From Cephalopachus bancanus (Eukaryota > Chordata > Mammalia > Primates > Tarsiidae): a stretch of 64,000 nt of DNA. The DNA is taken from the NCBI GenBank assembly GCA_027257055.1, contig JAPVLO010000997.1:1-64000 (forward strand). Reading direction: 5' to 3'. The translations under genes were made by a program, and so were the position numbers. The notes under the pieces were generated by a model. That model did no database searches, was not told where the DNA came from, and was given only the letters and a program-made list of their open reading frames with translations. Below are positions 1 through 9,888 of the stretch, piece after piece; positions within the stretch are counted from its first letter, which is position 1, and every line of letters starts with the position of its first letter.

Positions 1-126
1 CTACTTGGAAGGCTGAGGCGGAGGGATCGCCGGAGCCCAGCAGGTCGAGGCTGCGGTGGCCGGGAGTGGCCACTGCACTCCAGTCTGGACAACAGAGTGA
101 GACTCCAACTCAAAAAAAAAAAAAAA
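1..126 (+). mobile_element. Alu right arm, cut by window edge
   Basis: The sequence runs from the right-arm box around CTACTTGGAAGGCTGAGG to an A-tail. The left arm lies outside the window. Confidence 0.85.
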
Positions 127-269
127 GATATATTTAATTTTGTAAGATCTGTCAGATGCTCTCTAGAATGACTAAACCTGGAATCATTTATAGTCTCACC
201 ATAACTGCATGCATAAGGTTCCTATATGCTCACATTCTCAGAGGATGGGGTCTCTAACTTACTTTGCAT

Positions 270-365
270 ATAAACAACTAGTTGTTCCAATGCTATTTGT
301 TGAAAAGGCTAGACTTGCTCCTCTGAATTGCTTTTGCACCTTTGTTAAAAAAATCAGTTGATCAG
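270..365 (-). mobile_element. L1 ORF2 fragment
   Basis: The stretch TTTGTTGAAAAGGCTAGACT followed by TTGCACCTTTGTTAAAAA is typical antisense L1 ORF2. Positions 127-269 are AT-rich and show nothing I recognise, though they may be more of the same L1. Confidence 0.6.
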
Positions 366-850
366 CAACTTAGGAGTCTAAGGTGGGAGGATCACTTGAG
401 CCTGGGCGTCCAGGCACAGTGGCTCACGCCTATAATCCTAGTACTTTGGGAGACTGAGGTGAGAGGATTGCCTTAACCCATGGGCTCGAGACCAGCCTGG
501 GCAGCTTGGCAAGACCTCATCTCTACAATAAATCAAAAAATTAGCCGGACATATTGGCAAACGCCTGTAGTTCCAGCTACTTGGAAGGCTGAGGTGGAAA
601 GATCATCTAAGTCCAGCAAGTCAAGTCTGCAGAGAGCCATGATCATGCTGCTGCACATTTGCCTGAATGATAGAGTGAGACTTTGGCTAAAAAAAATTAG
701 CCAGATGTGCTAGTACATGCCTGTAGTCCCAATTATTGGGAGGCTGAGGTGGGAAGATTGCTTGAGCCCAGGAGGTCAAGACTGCAATGAGATATGATTG
801 CACTCCACCTCAAATGACAGAGTGAGAACCTGCCCTGCCTGCCCCCAAGA
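361..850 (+). mobile_element. Alu dimer inside an older Alu
   Basis: A left-arm scrap (361-407) is followed by a full dimer (about 408-690) and then by an extra right arm (692-850). This is the order expected if a dimer landed in the linker of an older Alu. Confidence 0.7.
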
Positions 851-1417
851 AAAAACATGTCACAAAAAAGTTCAGGCTTTAAGTGAATTCTACAAAACAC
901 TTAAAGAAAACTTAATACCAATTCTTCACAAACTCTTCCAAAAAAACAGAAGAGGAGGGAATATTTCCAAACTCATTCTATAAGGGCAGTATAACTCTGA
1001 TACCAATACCAGACAAAGCATCACTCAAAAAGAAAACTGCGTATCAATATCTCTTATAAATTTAGATATCAAAATTCTGAACTGGCAAACCAAATTCAGT
1101 AGCATGTAGAAAGAATAATATATCATGACAAAATAGGATTGGTCTCAGGAATGCAAGGCTGGTTTAACATCCAAAAAGCAATTAATGTAATATATCTTAT
1201 CAATACAATAAAAGAAAAAATCTGCAACTCAGTGTGGTCTATTGTTTACATAAATAAACACAGAAAAATCATTTACTAAAATTTAACACTCCTTGGATTT
1301 AAAAAAAAAAACTCCACAAAGCAGGAATTCAGGGAGATTTTCTTAGTCTGATAAAGGGCATCTGCAAAAACCCACAGCTAATGTCACACTTAATGGTGAA
1401 AGTCTGAATGTTTTCCT

Positions 1418-1705
1418 TTTTTTTTTTTTAAGTTGGAGTTTCACTCTGTCACCCAAACTGGAGTGCAGTGGCCGCTCCCCGCCACCGCAGCCTTGACCTG
1501 CTGGGCTCCAGCGATCCTTCCACCTCAGCCTTCCAAGTAGCTGGAACTACAGGCGCGTGCTACCACACCCGGCTAATTTTTTTGATTTATTGTAGAGATG
1601 AGGATGCCAAGATGCCCAGGCGGGTTTCGAACCCGCAGGCTCAGGCAATTCACTCACCTTGGCCTCCCAAAGCGTGGGATTACAGGCTGAGTCACTGAGC
1701 CCGGC
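1418..1705 (-). mobile_element. Alu
   Basis: Full dimer read from its T-run to CCCGGC. It is flanked by a 15-bp target duplication, CTGAATGTTTTCCTT (1404-1418 and 1706-1720). Confidence 0.9.
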
Positions 1706-1763
1706 CTGAATGTTTTCCTTCTAAAGTCAGGAACAATACCAGGATGTCCATTCTCCCTACTTC

Positions 1764-2110
1764 TTTTTTTTTTTTTGAGTCAGAGTCTCACTCTGTTGCC
1801 CAGACTGGAATGCAGTGGCACACTCACAGCCACAGCAACCTTGACCTGCTGGGCTCAGGTGATCCTTCTGCTTCAGCCTACCAATTAGCTCTAGCTACAG
1901 GCTTGTGCCACCATACTCAGCTATTTTTTATTTATTTATTGTAGAAACAAGGTCTCACCATGTTGCCCATGCTGGTCTTGAACATGTGGGCTCAGGCAAT
2001 CCTCTTACCTCTGCCTCCCACAGTGCTGAGATTCAGCTCTGTGGCACAATGGATAGTGCATTGGACTTCCAAAGTGCTGAGATTACAGGCGTGAGCCACC
2101 ATGCCTGGCC
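1764..2110 (-). mobile_element. Alu carrying a tRNA-half insertion
   Basis: Full antisense dimer flanked by the duplication CATTCTCCCTACTTCT (1749-1764 and 2111-2126). It is about 50 bp longer than its neighbours because a tRNA fragment plus a duplicated Alu segment sits at 2034-2084. Confidence 0.9.
2034..2069 (+). pseudogene. 5' half of tRNA-Arg(UCU), retroinserted
   Basis: About 35 nt match the 5' half of nuclear tRNA-Arg(UCU). The acceptor 5' strand, the D-arm with GCACAATGGATAGTGCA and the left side of the anticodon stem (TTGGACTTC) are present, and the match stops in the anticodon loop. It has no A-tail. It is flanked by a copy of the Alu target, CCACAGTGCTGAGATT (2018-2033) and CCAAAGTGCTGAGATT (2069-2084 region), 15 of 16 bases alike. 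This looks like a tailless retropseudogene of a tRNA half. Two substitutions separate it from the tRNA as I recall it. It is non-functional as a tRNA. Confidence 0.85.
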
Positions 2111-2280
2111 CATTCTCCCTACTTCTATTCAACACTATATTGCAGGTTCTAGTCAGGGCAATTAGGTAAGAAAATGAAATAAAATGCATCCATACTGCAA
2201 AAAAAAAGCAAAATTATCTTTATATAGCAAGATATTTGTATATAGAAAATCCTAAGAAATACACTAAAAATATGTTAGAG

Positions 2281-2568
2281 GCCAGGCTCGGTGGCACAGC
2301 CTGTAATCCCAGCACTTTGGGAGGCTGAGGTGAGTGAATTGCCTGAGCCTGCGGGTTCGAGACCAGACTGGGCATCTTGGCAAGACCTCGTCTCTACAAT
2401 AAATCAAAAATTAGCCGGGCATGGTAGCGTGCCTGTAGTTCCAGATACTTGGAAGACTGAGGCAGAAGGATCGCCAGAGCCCAGCAGGTCAACCCTGGGG
2501 TAGCTATGAGTGTGTGTGCCACTGCACTCCAGCCTGGGTGACGGAATGAGACTCCAATTAAAAAAAAA
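2281..2568 (+). mobile_element. Alu
   Basis: Full dimer within the L1. It has the CTCAGCCTG-type start (here CACAGCCTG) but the older GAGACCAGAC form after the B box, so it is intermediate between the old and young types in this window. Confidence 0.9.
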
Positions 2569-2696
2569 CTGTTAAAACTACTAAAGAGTTTAGCAAGTTT
2601 GTAGGTAGAATAAATGACCAATATACAAAAATCAACTGGATTTCTAGATGTTAGAAATGAACAAACTGAAAATGAAAGTAAGAAAACAATTTCATA

Positions 2697-3111
2697 GCCG
2701 GGCTCGGTGGCTCAGCCTGTAATCCCACGCCTTGGGAAGCTGAGGTGGGTGGATTGCCTGAGCCCACGGGTTCGAGACCCGCCTGGGCAACTTGGCGAGA
2801 CCTCATCTCTACAATAAATCAAAAAATTCGGCCCGGCTCAGTGGCTCAGCCTGTAATCCCAGCACTTTGGGAGGCCGAGGTGAGTGGATTGCCTGACCCC
2901 GCGGGTTCGAGACCCGCCTGGGCAACTTGGTGAGACCTCATCTCTACAATAAATCAAAAATTAGCTGGGCGTGGTAGCGTGCACCTATAGTTCCAGCTAC
3001 TTGGAAGGCTGAGGCGGAAGAATCGCTGGAGCCCAGCAGGTCGAGGCTGCGGTGGCCGGGAGCGGCCACTGCACTCCAGTCTGGGCGACAGAGTGAGACT
3101 CCAACTCAAAA

Positions 3112-3142
<31 letters not shown>

Positions 3143-3310
3143 ATTAGCTGGGCATGGTAGTGCACGCCTGTAGTTCCAGCTACTTGTAAGGCTGAGGCGG
3201 AAAGATCATCGGAGCCCAGCAGACCAAGGCTGCGGTGGCTGGGAGCTGCCACTGTACTCCAGTCTGGGTGACAGAGTGAGACTCCAACTCAAAATAAATA
3301 AATAAATAAA
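2697..3310 (+). mobile_element. Alu nested in the linker of another Alu (left-left-right-right)
   Basis: The order is left arm (2697-2830), full dimer (about 2831-3107), an ATAA-type repeat (3108-3142), then a right arm (3144-3292). One 18-bp target duplication, TAAGAAAACAATTTCATA (2679-2696 and 3311-3328), bounds the whole. The simplest reading is an outer Alu in L1, later split at its A-rich linker by an inner Alu. Confidence 0.9.
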
Positions 3311-3471
3311 TAAGAAAACAATTTCATATACAATGACATCAAAAAGAATAAAATAGGAATCAATCTAACAAAATAAGTGCAAAACATACACTCTGAAAAC
3401 TACAAAACAGTACAGAAATAAATTAAAGATCTAAATAAATGGAAAGACGTTGCCTGTTCATGGATCTACAG

Positions 3472-3762
3472 ATTTTTTTTTTTTGAGTTGGAGTCTTACT
3501 CTGTCACCCAGACTGGAGTGCAGTGGCCGCTCCCAGCCACCGCAGCCTTGGCCTGCTGGCTTCCGACGATCTTTCCACCGCAGCCTTCCAAGTAGCTGGA
3601 ACTACAGGCACGCGCTACTACACCCAGCTAATTTTTTATTTATCGTAGATATGAGGTCTCGCCAAGTTGCCCAGGTGGGTCTCGAACCCGTGGCCTCAGG
3701 CAATCCACTCACCTTAGCCTCCCAAAGCGCTGGAATTACAGGCTGAGCCACCGAGCCTGGCA
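3472..3762 (-). mobile_element. Alu
   Basis: Full dimer flanked by the duplication GATCTACAGATT (3463-3474 and 3763-3774). Confidence 0.9.
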
Positions 3763-4390
3763 GATCTACAGATTAAAAACGAACCCTATCACAATCCCAG
3801 TTGGCATCTTTGCAGAAATTGACAAACCGAATTGATTGTGCTGCTGAGTGGAAGAGCAGGATGGAGTTCTGTATATCTAGGCTCTTATGCTGCTGTTGTA
3901 TGCTTAGACCCTGTCTAAGCAGGGTTGGGCCTGTTTAGTACATGATGTTTTCCTGTGGTGGTGTTTGGCCCCAGTGTTCTTTGGAATCTGGGGAGGTTTG
4001 TTCTTTAAAAATCAAACTACCATGGAAACTGCTTTACCCAAAGCTTTGGTTCATAGCCTTCACTGGATTACCTATTGGGGCAAACAAAAGCTTAGCCACG
4101 TGAACGTGTCCATAAACTGGTGAGTTTGTGTTGCTATCATATAGTTACAGTTCTGAGGTAAAAGCTGTTGGATCTTTGTATGCATATTTAAGTGTGTTTT
4201 TCTGGGTGTACATTTATGCTGTGTCTGTAGGGTACCAAATCAGCTTGTAAATAAAAGAACACTCATAAATTTATAAGTCCAAACACTTTCAAGTTCACAT
4301 GACATAAGTAAATCTTTTGATAAACATGCTGACTTAAGGGTTATTGGTAAAATTAAAAAAGAAATGTCTTCAGAATTGTTAGTATACATT

Positions 4391-4549
4391 CTTTTTTTTT
4401 TTTTGAGTTGGAGTCTCACTCTGCTGTCCAGACTGGAGTGCAGTGGCCGCTCCCGGCCACCGCAGTCTCGACCTGCTGGGCTCCGGCGATCCTTCCGCCT
4501 CAGCCTTCCGAGTAGCCGGAATTACAGGCACGTACTACCATGCCGAGCT
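4391..4549 (-). mobile_element. Alu right half (5'-truncated)
   Basis: A T-run followed by GAGTTGGAGTCTCACTCTGC and the right-arm boxes. It ends at the linker (TACCATGCCGAGCT), with no left arm. Confidence 0.85.
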
Positions 4550-5271
4550 GAAGCATACATTGCTGGGTTTCATATTTGTCTCTGCTAGATATTTTAAGGT
4601 GTCAGGGTTTGGCACAAAAGGTTTATAAATGCAGCCAAGAACAAAATGATCTTTGTGTGTGTTGTGGTTTTGTTTTTTTTTTTTGATAAATGAGACTAGT
4701 TAAATGTTGCTAGTTTAGCAAAAACAGCTGAATCTTCTGAGTTCTTGGTGAATGTACTCATGTATTTCACTTTAGTTTTTCACTTAGGTGAATTCCTAAC
4801 ATGCACAGGTTATTAAAATGGTTATCAAGAAAATAATGATTAGTTTTGTCCAACATCTCAGTTCTCATAAGTAATCTAAACTGCTAAAGATGAAAGAAAT
4901 ATAAGTAAGGTAAATGCCATAGGTGAACTTTTTGTGTAATTTAAAATCTTGAGAAACATTTACACTGCAGAAGGTCTTTCTTTACCTCTTGGCAAATAGC
5001 CTAGAAACAGATTTCACATTTTTATAAAGACAATTCCTATGTCATTGTCATTAGGTTTTTGGTCACTCGGGAAAACTGAGATTGAAAAAAATGTAGGCTT
5101 TTGCATCCATGTTACTTTCTGCATTGTTTTAAAAATATTTTGATTATCACTTTGATTATACGAATAATTATTATTTTACACTGACCTGTGATTCTGTTTT
5201 GATCAAAGATTCTGAGCCCTTTAACATCTTTGATAAACGTCCTGTTAATTAATCTTTGTGCTAAGTTACAG

Positions 5272-5442
5272 GGTTTTGGTTCTTGGGTCTGAAAAAAGCG
5301 CCAACTCCTATTAAATCATACCAGTCAAGGCCTCGTCTTCAGACTTGGAAGGAGACCATCAAAATGAACTGCTTATGTGAGACACAGGTCCAGAAATTAA
5401 AACCATTCAATCCCTATAAGCCCAGGGACGATCACAGAAAAG
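5272..5442 (+). other. Exon-like open frame, unidentified
   Basis: One frame stays open for 56 codons between an AG (5270-5271, after GCTAAGTTAC) and a GT (5443-5444, AAAG|GTGGGC). It contains KKAPTPIKSYQSRPRLQTWK and ends [14 protein letters not shown], a composition more protein-like than chance AT-rich DNA. The polypyrimidine tract is weak. I recognise no family. It could be an exon of an unknown gene, a pseudoexon or chance. Confidence 0.3.
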
Positions 5443-5466
5443 GTGGGCATGTAAGATTGTAAGGGC

Positions 5467-6068
5467 CAGCTGGGCTCGGTGGCTCAGCCTGTAATCCCAC
5501 ACTTTTGGGAGGCTGAGGTGAGTGGATTGCCTGAGCCCACTGGTTCGAGACCCACCTGGGCAACTTGGTGAGACCTCATCTCTACAATAAATCAAAAATT
5601 AACTGGGCATGGTAGCGCACACCTGTAGTTCCAACTACTTGGAAGGCTGAGGCGGAAGGATCGCCGGAGCCCAGCAGGTCGAGGCTACGGTGGCCAGGAG
5701 CGGCCACTGCACTCCAGTCTGGGCGACCGAGTGAGACTCCAACTCAAAAAAAAAAAAAATTCATTCAGAGTTTTTCTGTGGATTGAACATCAATATCGGC
5801 CAGGCACGGTGGCTCACACCCATAATCCCAGCACTGAAGGCCAAGGTGAGAGGATTGCCTGAGCCCACGGGTTTGAGACCAGCCTGGGCAACTTGGTGAG
5901 ACCTCATCTCACAGTAAATAAAAAAATTAGCCAGGCGTGGTGGCGTGTGCCTACAGTTCCAGCTACTTGGAAGGCTGAGGTGGAAGGATCACCTGAGGCT
6001 GCGGTGGCCATGAGCGTGCCACTGCACTCCAGTCTGGGCAACAGAGTGAGACTCCAACCCCCCAAAAA
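5467..6068 (+). mobile_element. Two tandem Alus
   Basis: Alu 5467-5758 and Alu 5798-6068. The second is flanked by the duplication AACATCAATATC (5786-5797 and 6069-6080). The first has the young A-box form. Confidence 0.9.
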
Positions 6069-6151
6069 AACATCAATATCAAAACATACTAATGCAAGGC
6101 CAGCACCTGGTCTCCTGTGTTGAAATAAGCATTTTCTTAGAGTATTTATCT

Positions 6152-6152
6152 G

Positions 6153-6201
<49 letters not shown>

Positions 6202-6345
6202 GGTGTCACCCTGTCACCCAGGCTGGAGTGCAGTGGCATGAACACAGCTCCCACAGCCTCGACCTAATGGCTCAGGTTGAGCCTTCTGCCTCAGCCTCCT
6301 GAGTAGTTGAGACTACAGATGCACACCACTGTGCCTGGCCAATTT
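6152..6345 (-). mobile_element. Alu half with a long (GT)n run in its tail
   Basis: A (GT)n microsatellite at about 6153-6200 stands where the poly(T) would be. An antisense Alu arm (6201-6343) ending CTGTGCCTGGCC follows. The microsatellite probably grew from the Alu tail. Confidence 0.75.
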
Positions 6346-6375
6346 TTTTGGTTTTTGTCTTACATTAAGAATATA

Positions 6376-7315
6376 CAGTGTTCGCAGTCGCCACCGTGCC
6401 GCCTCTAGCTCACCGAGCTCCAGCCGTAGGAGAAGGGGGGTAAGTAAGGAGGTCTCTATACCATGGCTTGTACAAAGCAGACTGCCCGCAAATCGACCGG
6501 TGGTAAAGCACCCAGGAGGCAACTGGTTGCAAAAGCCACTCGCACCAGTGCGCCCTCTACTGGAGGGGTGAAGAAATCTCATCGTTACAGGCCTGCTACT
6601 GTGGCACTTCGTGAAATTAGACGTTATCAGAAGTCCACTAAACTTGTGATTCGCAAACTTCCTTTCCAGCGTCTGATGCGAGAAATTGCTCAGGACTTCA
6701 AAACAGATCTGCGCTTCCAGAGTGCAGCTGTTGCTGCTTTGCAGGAGGCAAGTGAGGCCTATCGGGTTGGCCTTTTTGAAGACATCAACCTGTGCGATCC
6801 ATGCCGAATGTGTAACAATTATGCCAAAAAACATCCAGCTAGCACGCTGCACACGTGGAGAGCGTGCTTAAATCCACTATGATGGGAAACATTTCATTCT
6901 CAAAAAAAAAATTCTCTTCTTCCTGTTATTGGTTCTGAACGTCAGATTCCCCCCCATGGGGTCAAAAGGTACCTAAGTATATGATTGCAAGTGGAAAAAT
7001 AGGGGAGAGAAATCAGGTATTGGCAGTTTTTCCATTTTCATTTGTGTGTGAATTTTTAATATAAAAGCGGGGATGTAAGGCATTAATGCAAGTCAAAATG
7101 TTTCAGTGAACAAGTTTCAGCAGTTCAACATTATAACAATTATAAATAACCTGTTGAATTTTTCTGGACAATGCCAGCATTTGCATTTTTTTAAAACAAG
7201 TAAATTTCTTATTGATGGCAACTAAATGGCGCTTGTAGCATTTTTATCATAAGGTAGATTCCATTCATTCACTATACTTTTCTAACTGAGTTGTCCTACA
7301 TGCAAGTACATGTTT
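6376..7315 (+). pseudogene. H3-3A pseudogene: Processed pseudogene of H3-3A (histone H3.3)
   Basis: An intronless copy of the H3-3A mRNA. It keeps 5' UTR (6376-6462), an ATG at 6463 and about 420 bases of 3' UTR with the H3-3A-type text rather than H3-3B. The frame starts [20 protein letters not shown], so Arg2 is Cys. Further changes hit conserved tail sites, including Lys27, replaced by Thr in [12 protein letters not shown] 2-base deletion near 6798 (NLC|DPCRM) shifts the frame, so the C-terminal part ([19 protein letters not shown]) lies in another frame and translation would end at 6880-6882. The 3' end runs into an Alu and no clear A-tail remains. It is non-coding as a histone. Confidence 0.95.
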
Positions 7316-7345
7316 TTATTTTTTAATTTTTAATTTTATTTTATT

Positions 7346-7625
7346 TTGAGTTGGAGTCTCACTCTGTCGCCCAGGCTGGAGTGCAGTGGCCGCTCCCAGA
7401 CACCGCAGCCTCAACCCGCTGGGCTCCGGGGATCCTTCCGCCTCAGCCTTCCGAGTAGCTGGAACTACAGGCGCGTGCTACCACGCCCGGCTGATTTTTG
7501 ATTTATTGTAGAGATGAGGTCTCGCCAAATTGCCCAGGTGGGTCTTGAACCCACGGGCTCAGGCAATCCACTCACCTCAGTCTCCCAAAGGCGCTGGATT
7601 ACAGGCTGAGCCACTGAGCCCGGTT
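7346..7625 (-). mobile_element. Alu
   Basis: Full antisense dimer with young-type features (GTGGGTCTTGAACCCACGGG). It sits at the 3' end of the H3-3A pseudogene and may have removed its tail. Confidence 0.9.
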
Positions 7626-8156
7626 GTGAATGACTCTTTTCTAGTGATCTGTGATCCTATTTTATAACATCAAGTGTTTTACCTTTGATATTTGACACTT
7701 TCCAAAAACCAAATTTTAAGTTCTAAATTCGGTCTTTTTGCCCTCAAACCAATTTTTTTAAACTGAGGGCTCCAGGCAAGGTGCAGTGGCTCAAGCCTGT
7801 AATCCCAGCACATTGGGATGATAGCACTCACCTGTAGTTCCAGCTACTTGGATGGCTGAAGTGGAAGGATCGCCTGAGCCCAGTAGAGGCTGTGGAGGCC
7901 GTGAGCCTGGGTGACAGAGTGACACTCCAACTCAAAAAACCCCAAAAAACTTAGGGCTTCTGAAGTCAAAAGAGAAATATTGGGCTTATTTGTCATGTTA
8001 AAATTATACAGGATACATTGTCAAACATGAAATGGTATTTAACTTTCCTTGGACTATATTTACATAAATGTGTTTCAAAATTATATGAGGTTCCTAAAAT
8101 TCTGGTATGTATATGTCATAATGATAATAATATGTTGTAATGGTAATAATAATTGT
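7626..8156. other. AT-rich unique DNA with a deleted Alu
   Basis: An Alu with an internal deletion lies at about 7772-7945 (left-arm start joined to right arm). The flanks show no gene or repeat I can name. Confidence 0.55.
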
Positions 8157-9056
8157 TAGCCGGGCTCGGTGGCTCAGCCTGTAATCTCGCGCCTTGGGAG
8201 GCTGAGGTGAGTGGATTGCCTGAGCCCACGGGTTCAAGACCCGCCTGGGCAACTTGGTGAGCCCTCATCTCTACAATAAATCAAAAATCAGCCGGGTGTG
8301 GTAGCACCCGCCTGTAGTTCCAGCTACTTGGAAGGCTGAGGCGGAAGGATCGCCGGAGCCCAGCAGGTCGAGGCTGCGGTGGCCGGGAGCGGCCACTGCA
8401 CTCCAGACTGGACAACAGAGTGAGACTCCAACTCAAAAAAAAAAAAAAAAAATTTTTCAGGCCTGGCGCAGTGGCTCACGTCTATAATCCTAGCATTTTG
8501 GGAGGCCGAGGTGAGAGGATTGCCTGAACCCACGGGTTCGAGACCAGCCTGGACAACATGGCAAGACTTCATCTCTACAGTAAATCAAAAAAATTAGCTG
8601 GGTGTGGTGGCACACACCTGTAGTTCTAGCTACTTGGATGGCTGAGCCCAGCAGGTCGAGGCTGCAGTGGCTGGGAGCATGCCACTGCCCTCCAGCCTGG
8701 GCAACAGAGTGAGACTCTAACTCAACAACAACAAAAAGTTGAATCCAACATTCTTCATGAAAAATTTCCAGCAACGCCGGGCTTGGTGGCTCACGCCTAT
8801 AATCCCAGTACTTTGGGAGGCTGAGGTGAGAGGATTGCCTGAGCCCACGGGTTCAAGACCAGCCTGGGTAACTTGGTGAGACCTCATTTCTACAATAAAT
8901 CAAAAAATTAGCCGGGCTTGGTGGCATGTCTCTGTAGTTCCAGCTACTTGGAAGGCTAAGGCAGAAGGATCACCTGAGCCCAGTAGGTCAAGGCTGCGGT
9001 GGCCGTCAGCATGCCACTACACTCCAACCTGGGTGACAGAAAAAGAAAAAGTTCCA
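8157..9056 (+). mobile_element. Cluster of three Alus
   Basis: Alus at 8157-8452 (young type), 8460-8738 (older CTCACG type) and 8776-9051 (older type). The last is flanked by TTCCAGCAA (8766-8774 and 9052-9060). Confidence 0.9.
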
Positions 9057-9238
9057 GCAAAGTCAATTTAAAGGAACCTATATGTACAATACACTTTGCT
9101 GCATTTTATGTGAGTTATCAGGCCAAATATAATAAAACTAAAATTTATTTTGCAAATAAGTTGGTCCCAGTAAAATTTGTCCTTAGTAGAAATGGAGGGC
9201 CAGAGACAGAAAAATTGTTTCAAATTAAAAATATATAT

Positions 9239-9330
9239 ATGCTGGGCACAGTGACTCATGCCTGTAATCCTCTTGCCTCTGCCTCCCAAAGTAATGGGAT
9301 TACAGGTGCAAGCCACTGTGCTTGGCCATC
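9239..9330. repeat. Alu 5'-end fold-back
   Basis: Thirty bases of plus-strand Alu start (GCTGGGCACAGTGACTCATG and on to TAATCC) run directly into the reverse complement of an Alu start (about 57 bases, ending GTGCTTGGCC). The two halves can pair as a hairpin. No other Alu parts are present. Confidence 0.8.
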
Positions 9331-9399
9331 TTTGATTTTAAATTCTGCAGAGCAAAAGAGCATGCTTTGGTTGATCAGGACCGACAGCTCATTATTGAT

Positions 9400-9700
9400 T
9401 TTTTTTTTGGTTTTTTTTTTTGAGTTGGAGTCTCACTCTGTCGCCCAGACTGGAGTGCAGTGGCTGCTCCTGGCCACCACAGCCTCGACCTGCTGGGCTC
9501 CGGCGATCCTTCCACCTCAGCCTTCCAAGTAGCTGGGACTGCAGGCACGTGCTACCACGTCCAGCTAATTTTTTGATTTATTGTAGAGATGAGGTCTCGC
9601 CAAGTTGGCCAGGCGGGTCTTGAACTCGCAGGCTCAGGCAATCCACTCACCTCAGCCTCCCAAAGGTGTGGGATTACAGGCTGAGCCACCGAGCCCGGCT
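9400..9700 (-). mobile_element. Alu
   Basis: Full antisense dimer read from an interrupted T-run to GAGCCCGGCT. Confidence 0.9.
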
Positions 9701-9888
9701 AATTTCTGTTTTCTACATTTCTTTCCCACTGTATGAACCCCTGACTTCAGTGGCAGGGGCAGAATTGAGACAATCTCATGTTCTCTCGTCTGATATCACC
9801 CAAATAAAAAGCCTTCTTCTCAGGCTGAACATTGTCTCAGCATTGGCCTTCTGTATAGCAAGCAATAGGACCCCAACCAAACTCCTAC
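9701..9888 (+). mobile_element. LTR-like fragment (tentative)
   Basis: A polyadenylation-like AATAAAAAGCC is followed by a short T/C-rich segment, and the L1 text starts abruptly afterwards. This resembles the R-U5 end of an LTR. I cannot name a family. Confidence 0.35.

Larger units (their letters stand above)
855..3835 (+). mobile_element. L1 ORF2 (reverse transcriptase region), broken by five Alu loci
   Basis: L1 is readable at 855-1417, 1706-1763, 2111-2280, 2569-2696, 3311-3471 and 3763-3835. At 865-983 the translation reads EFYKTLKENLIPILHKLFQK, the fragment ahead of the reverse-transcriptase core in L1 ORF2. Later pieces keep L1 order (the VISIDAEKAFD-type region is decayed). Several stops and frameshifts make it dead. 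Alus interrupt it at 1418, 1764, 2281, 2697 and 3472, most with clear target duplications, so this was one L1 before the Alus arrived. Confidence 0.8.
3836..5466. other. Non-repetitive stretch with an Alu half and an exon-like ORF
   Basis: Apart from an Alu right half (4391-4549) this 1.6 kb is not a repeat I recognise. It is AT-rich with long A and T runs (for example 4671-4684). It could be old intergenic DNA, an unrecognised retrocopy or part of a noncoding gene. The exon-like ORF at 5272-5442 is listed separately. Confidence 0.5.

Noticed and set aside
2035..2069. Functional tRNA gene
   Set aside because: Only the 5' half is present; the T-arm and 3' acceptor strand are missing.
3108..3142. 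ATAA-type repeat as a CRISPR-like or regulatory array
   Set aside because: It is the expanded tail of an Alu; no spacers and a eukaryotic context.
6463..6882. Functional histone H3 gene
   Set aside because: Intronless copy of a spliced H3-3A mRNA with a frameshift and multiple changes at invariant positions.
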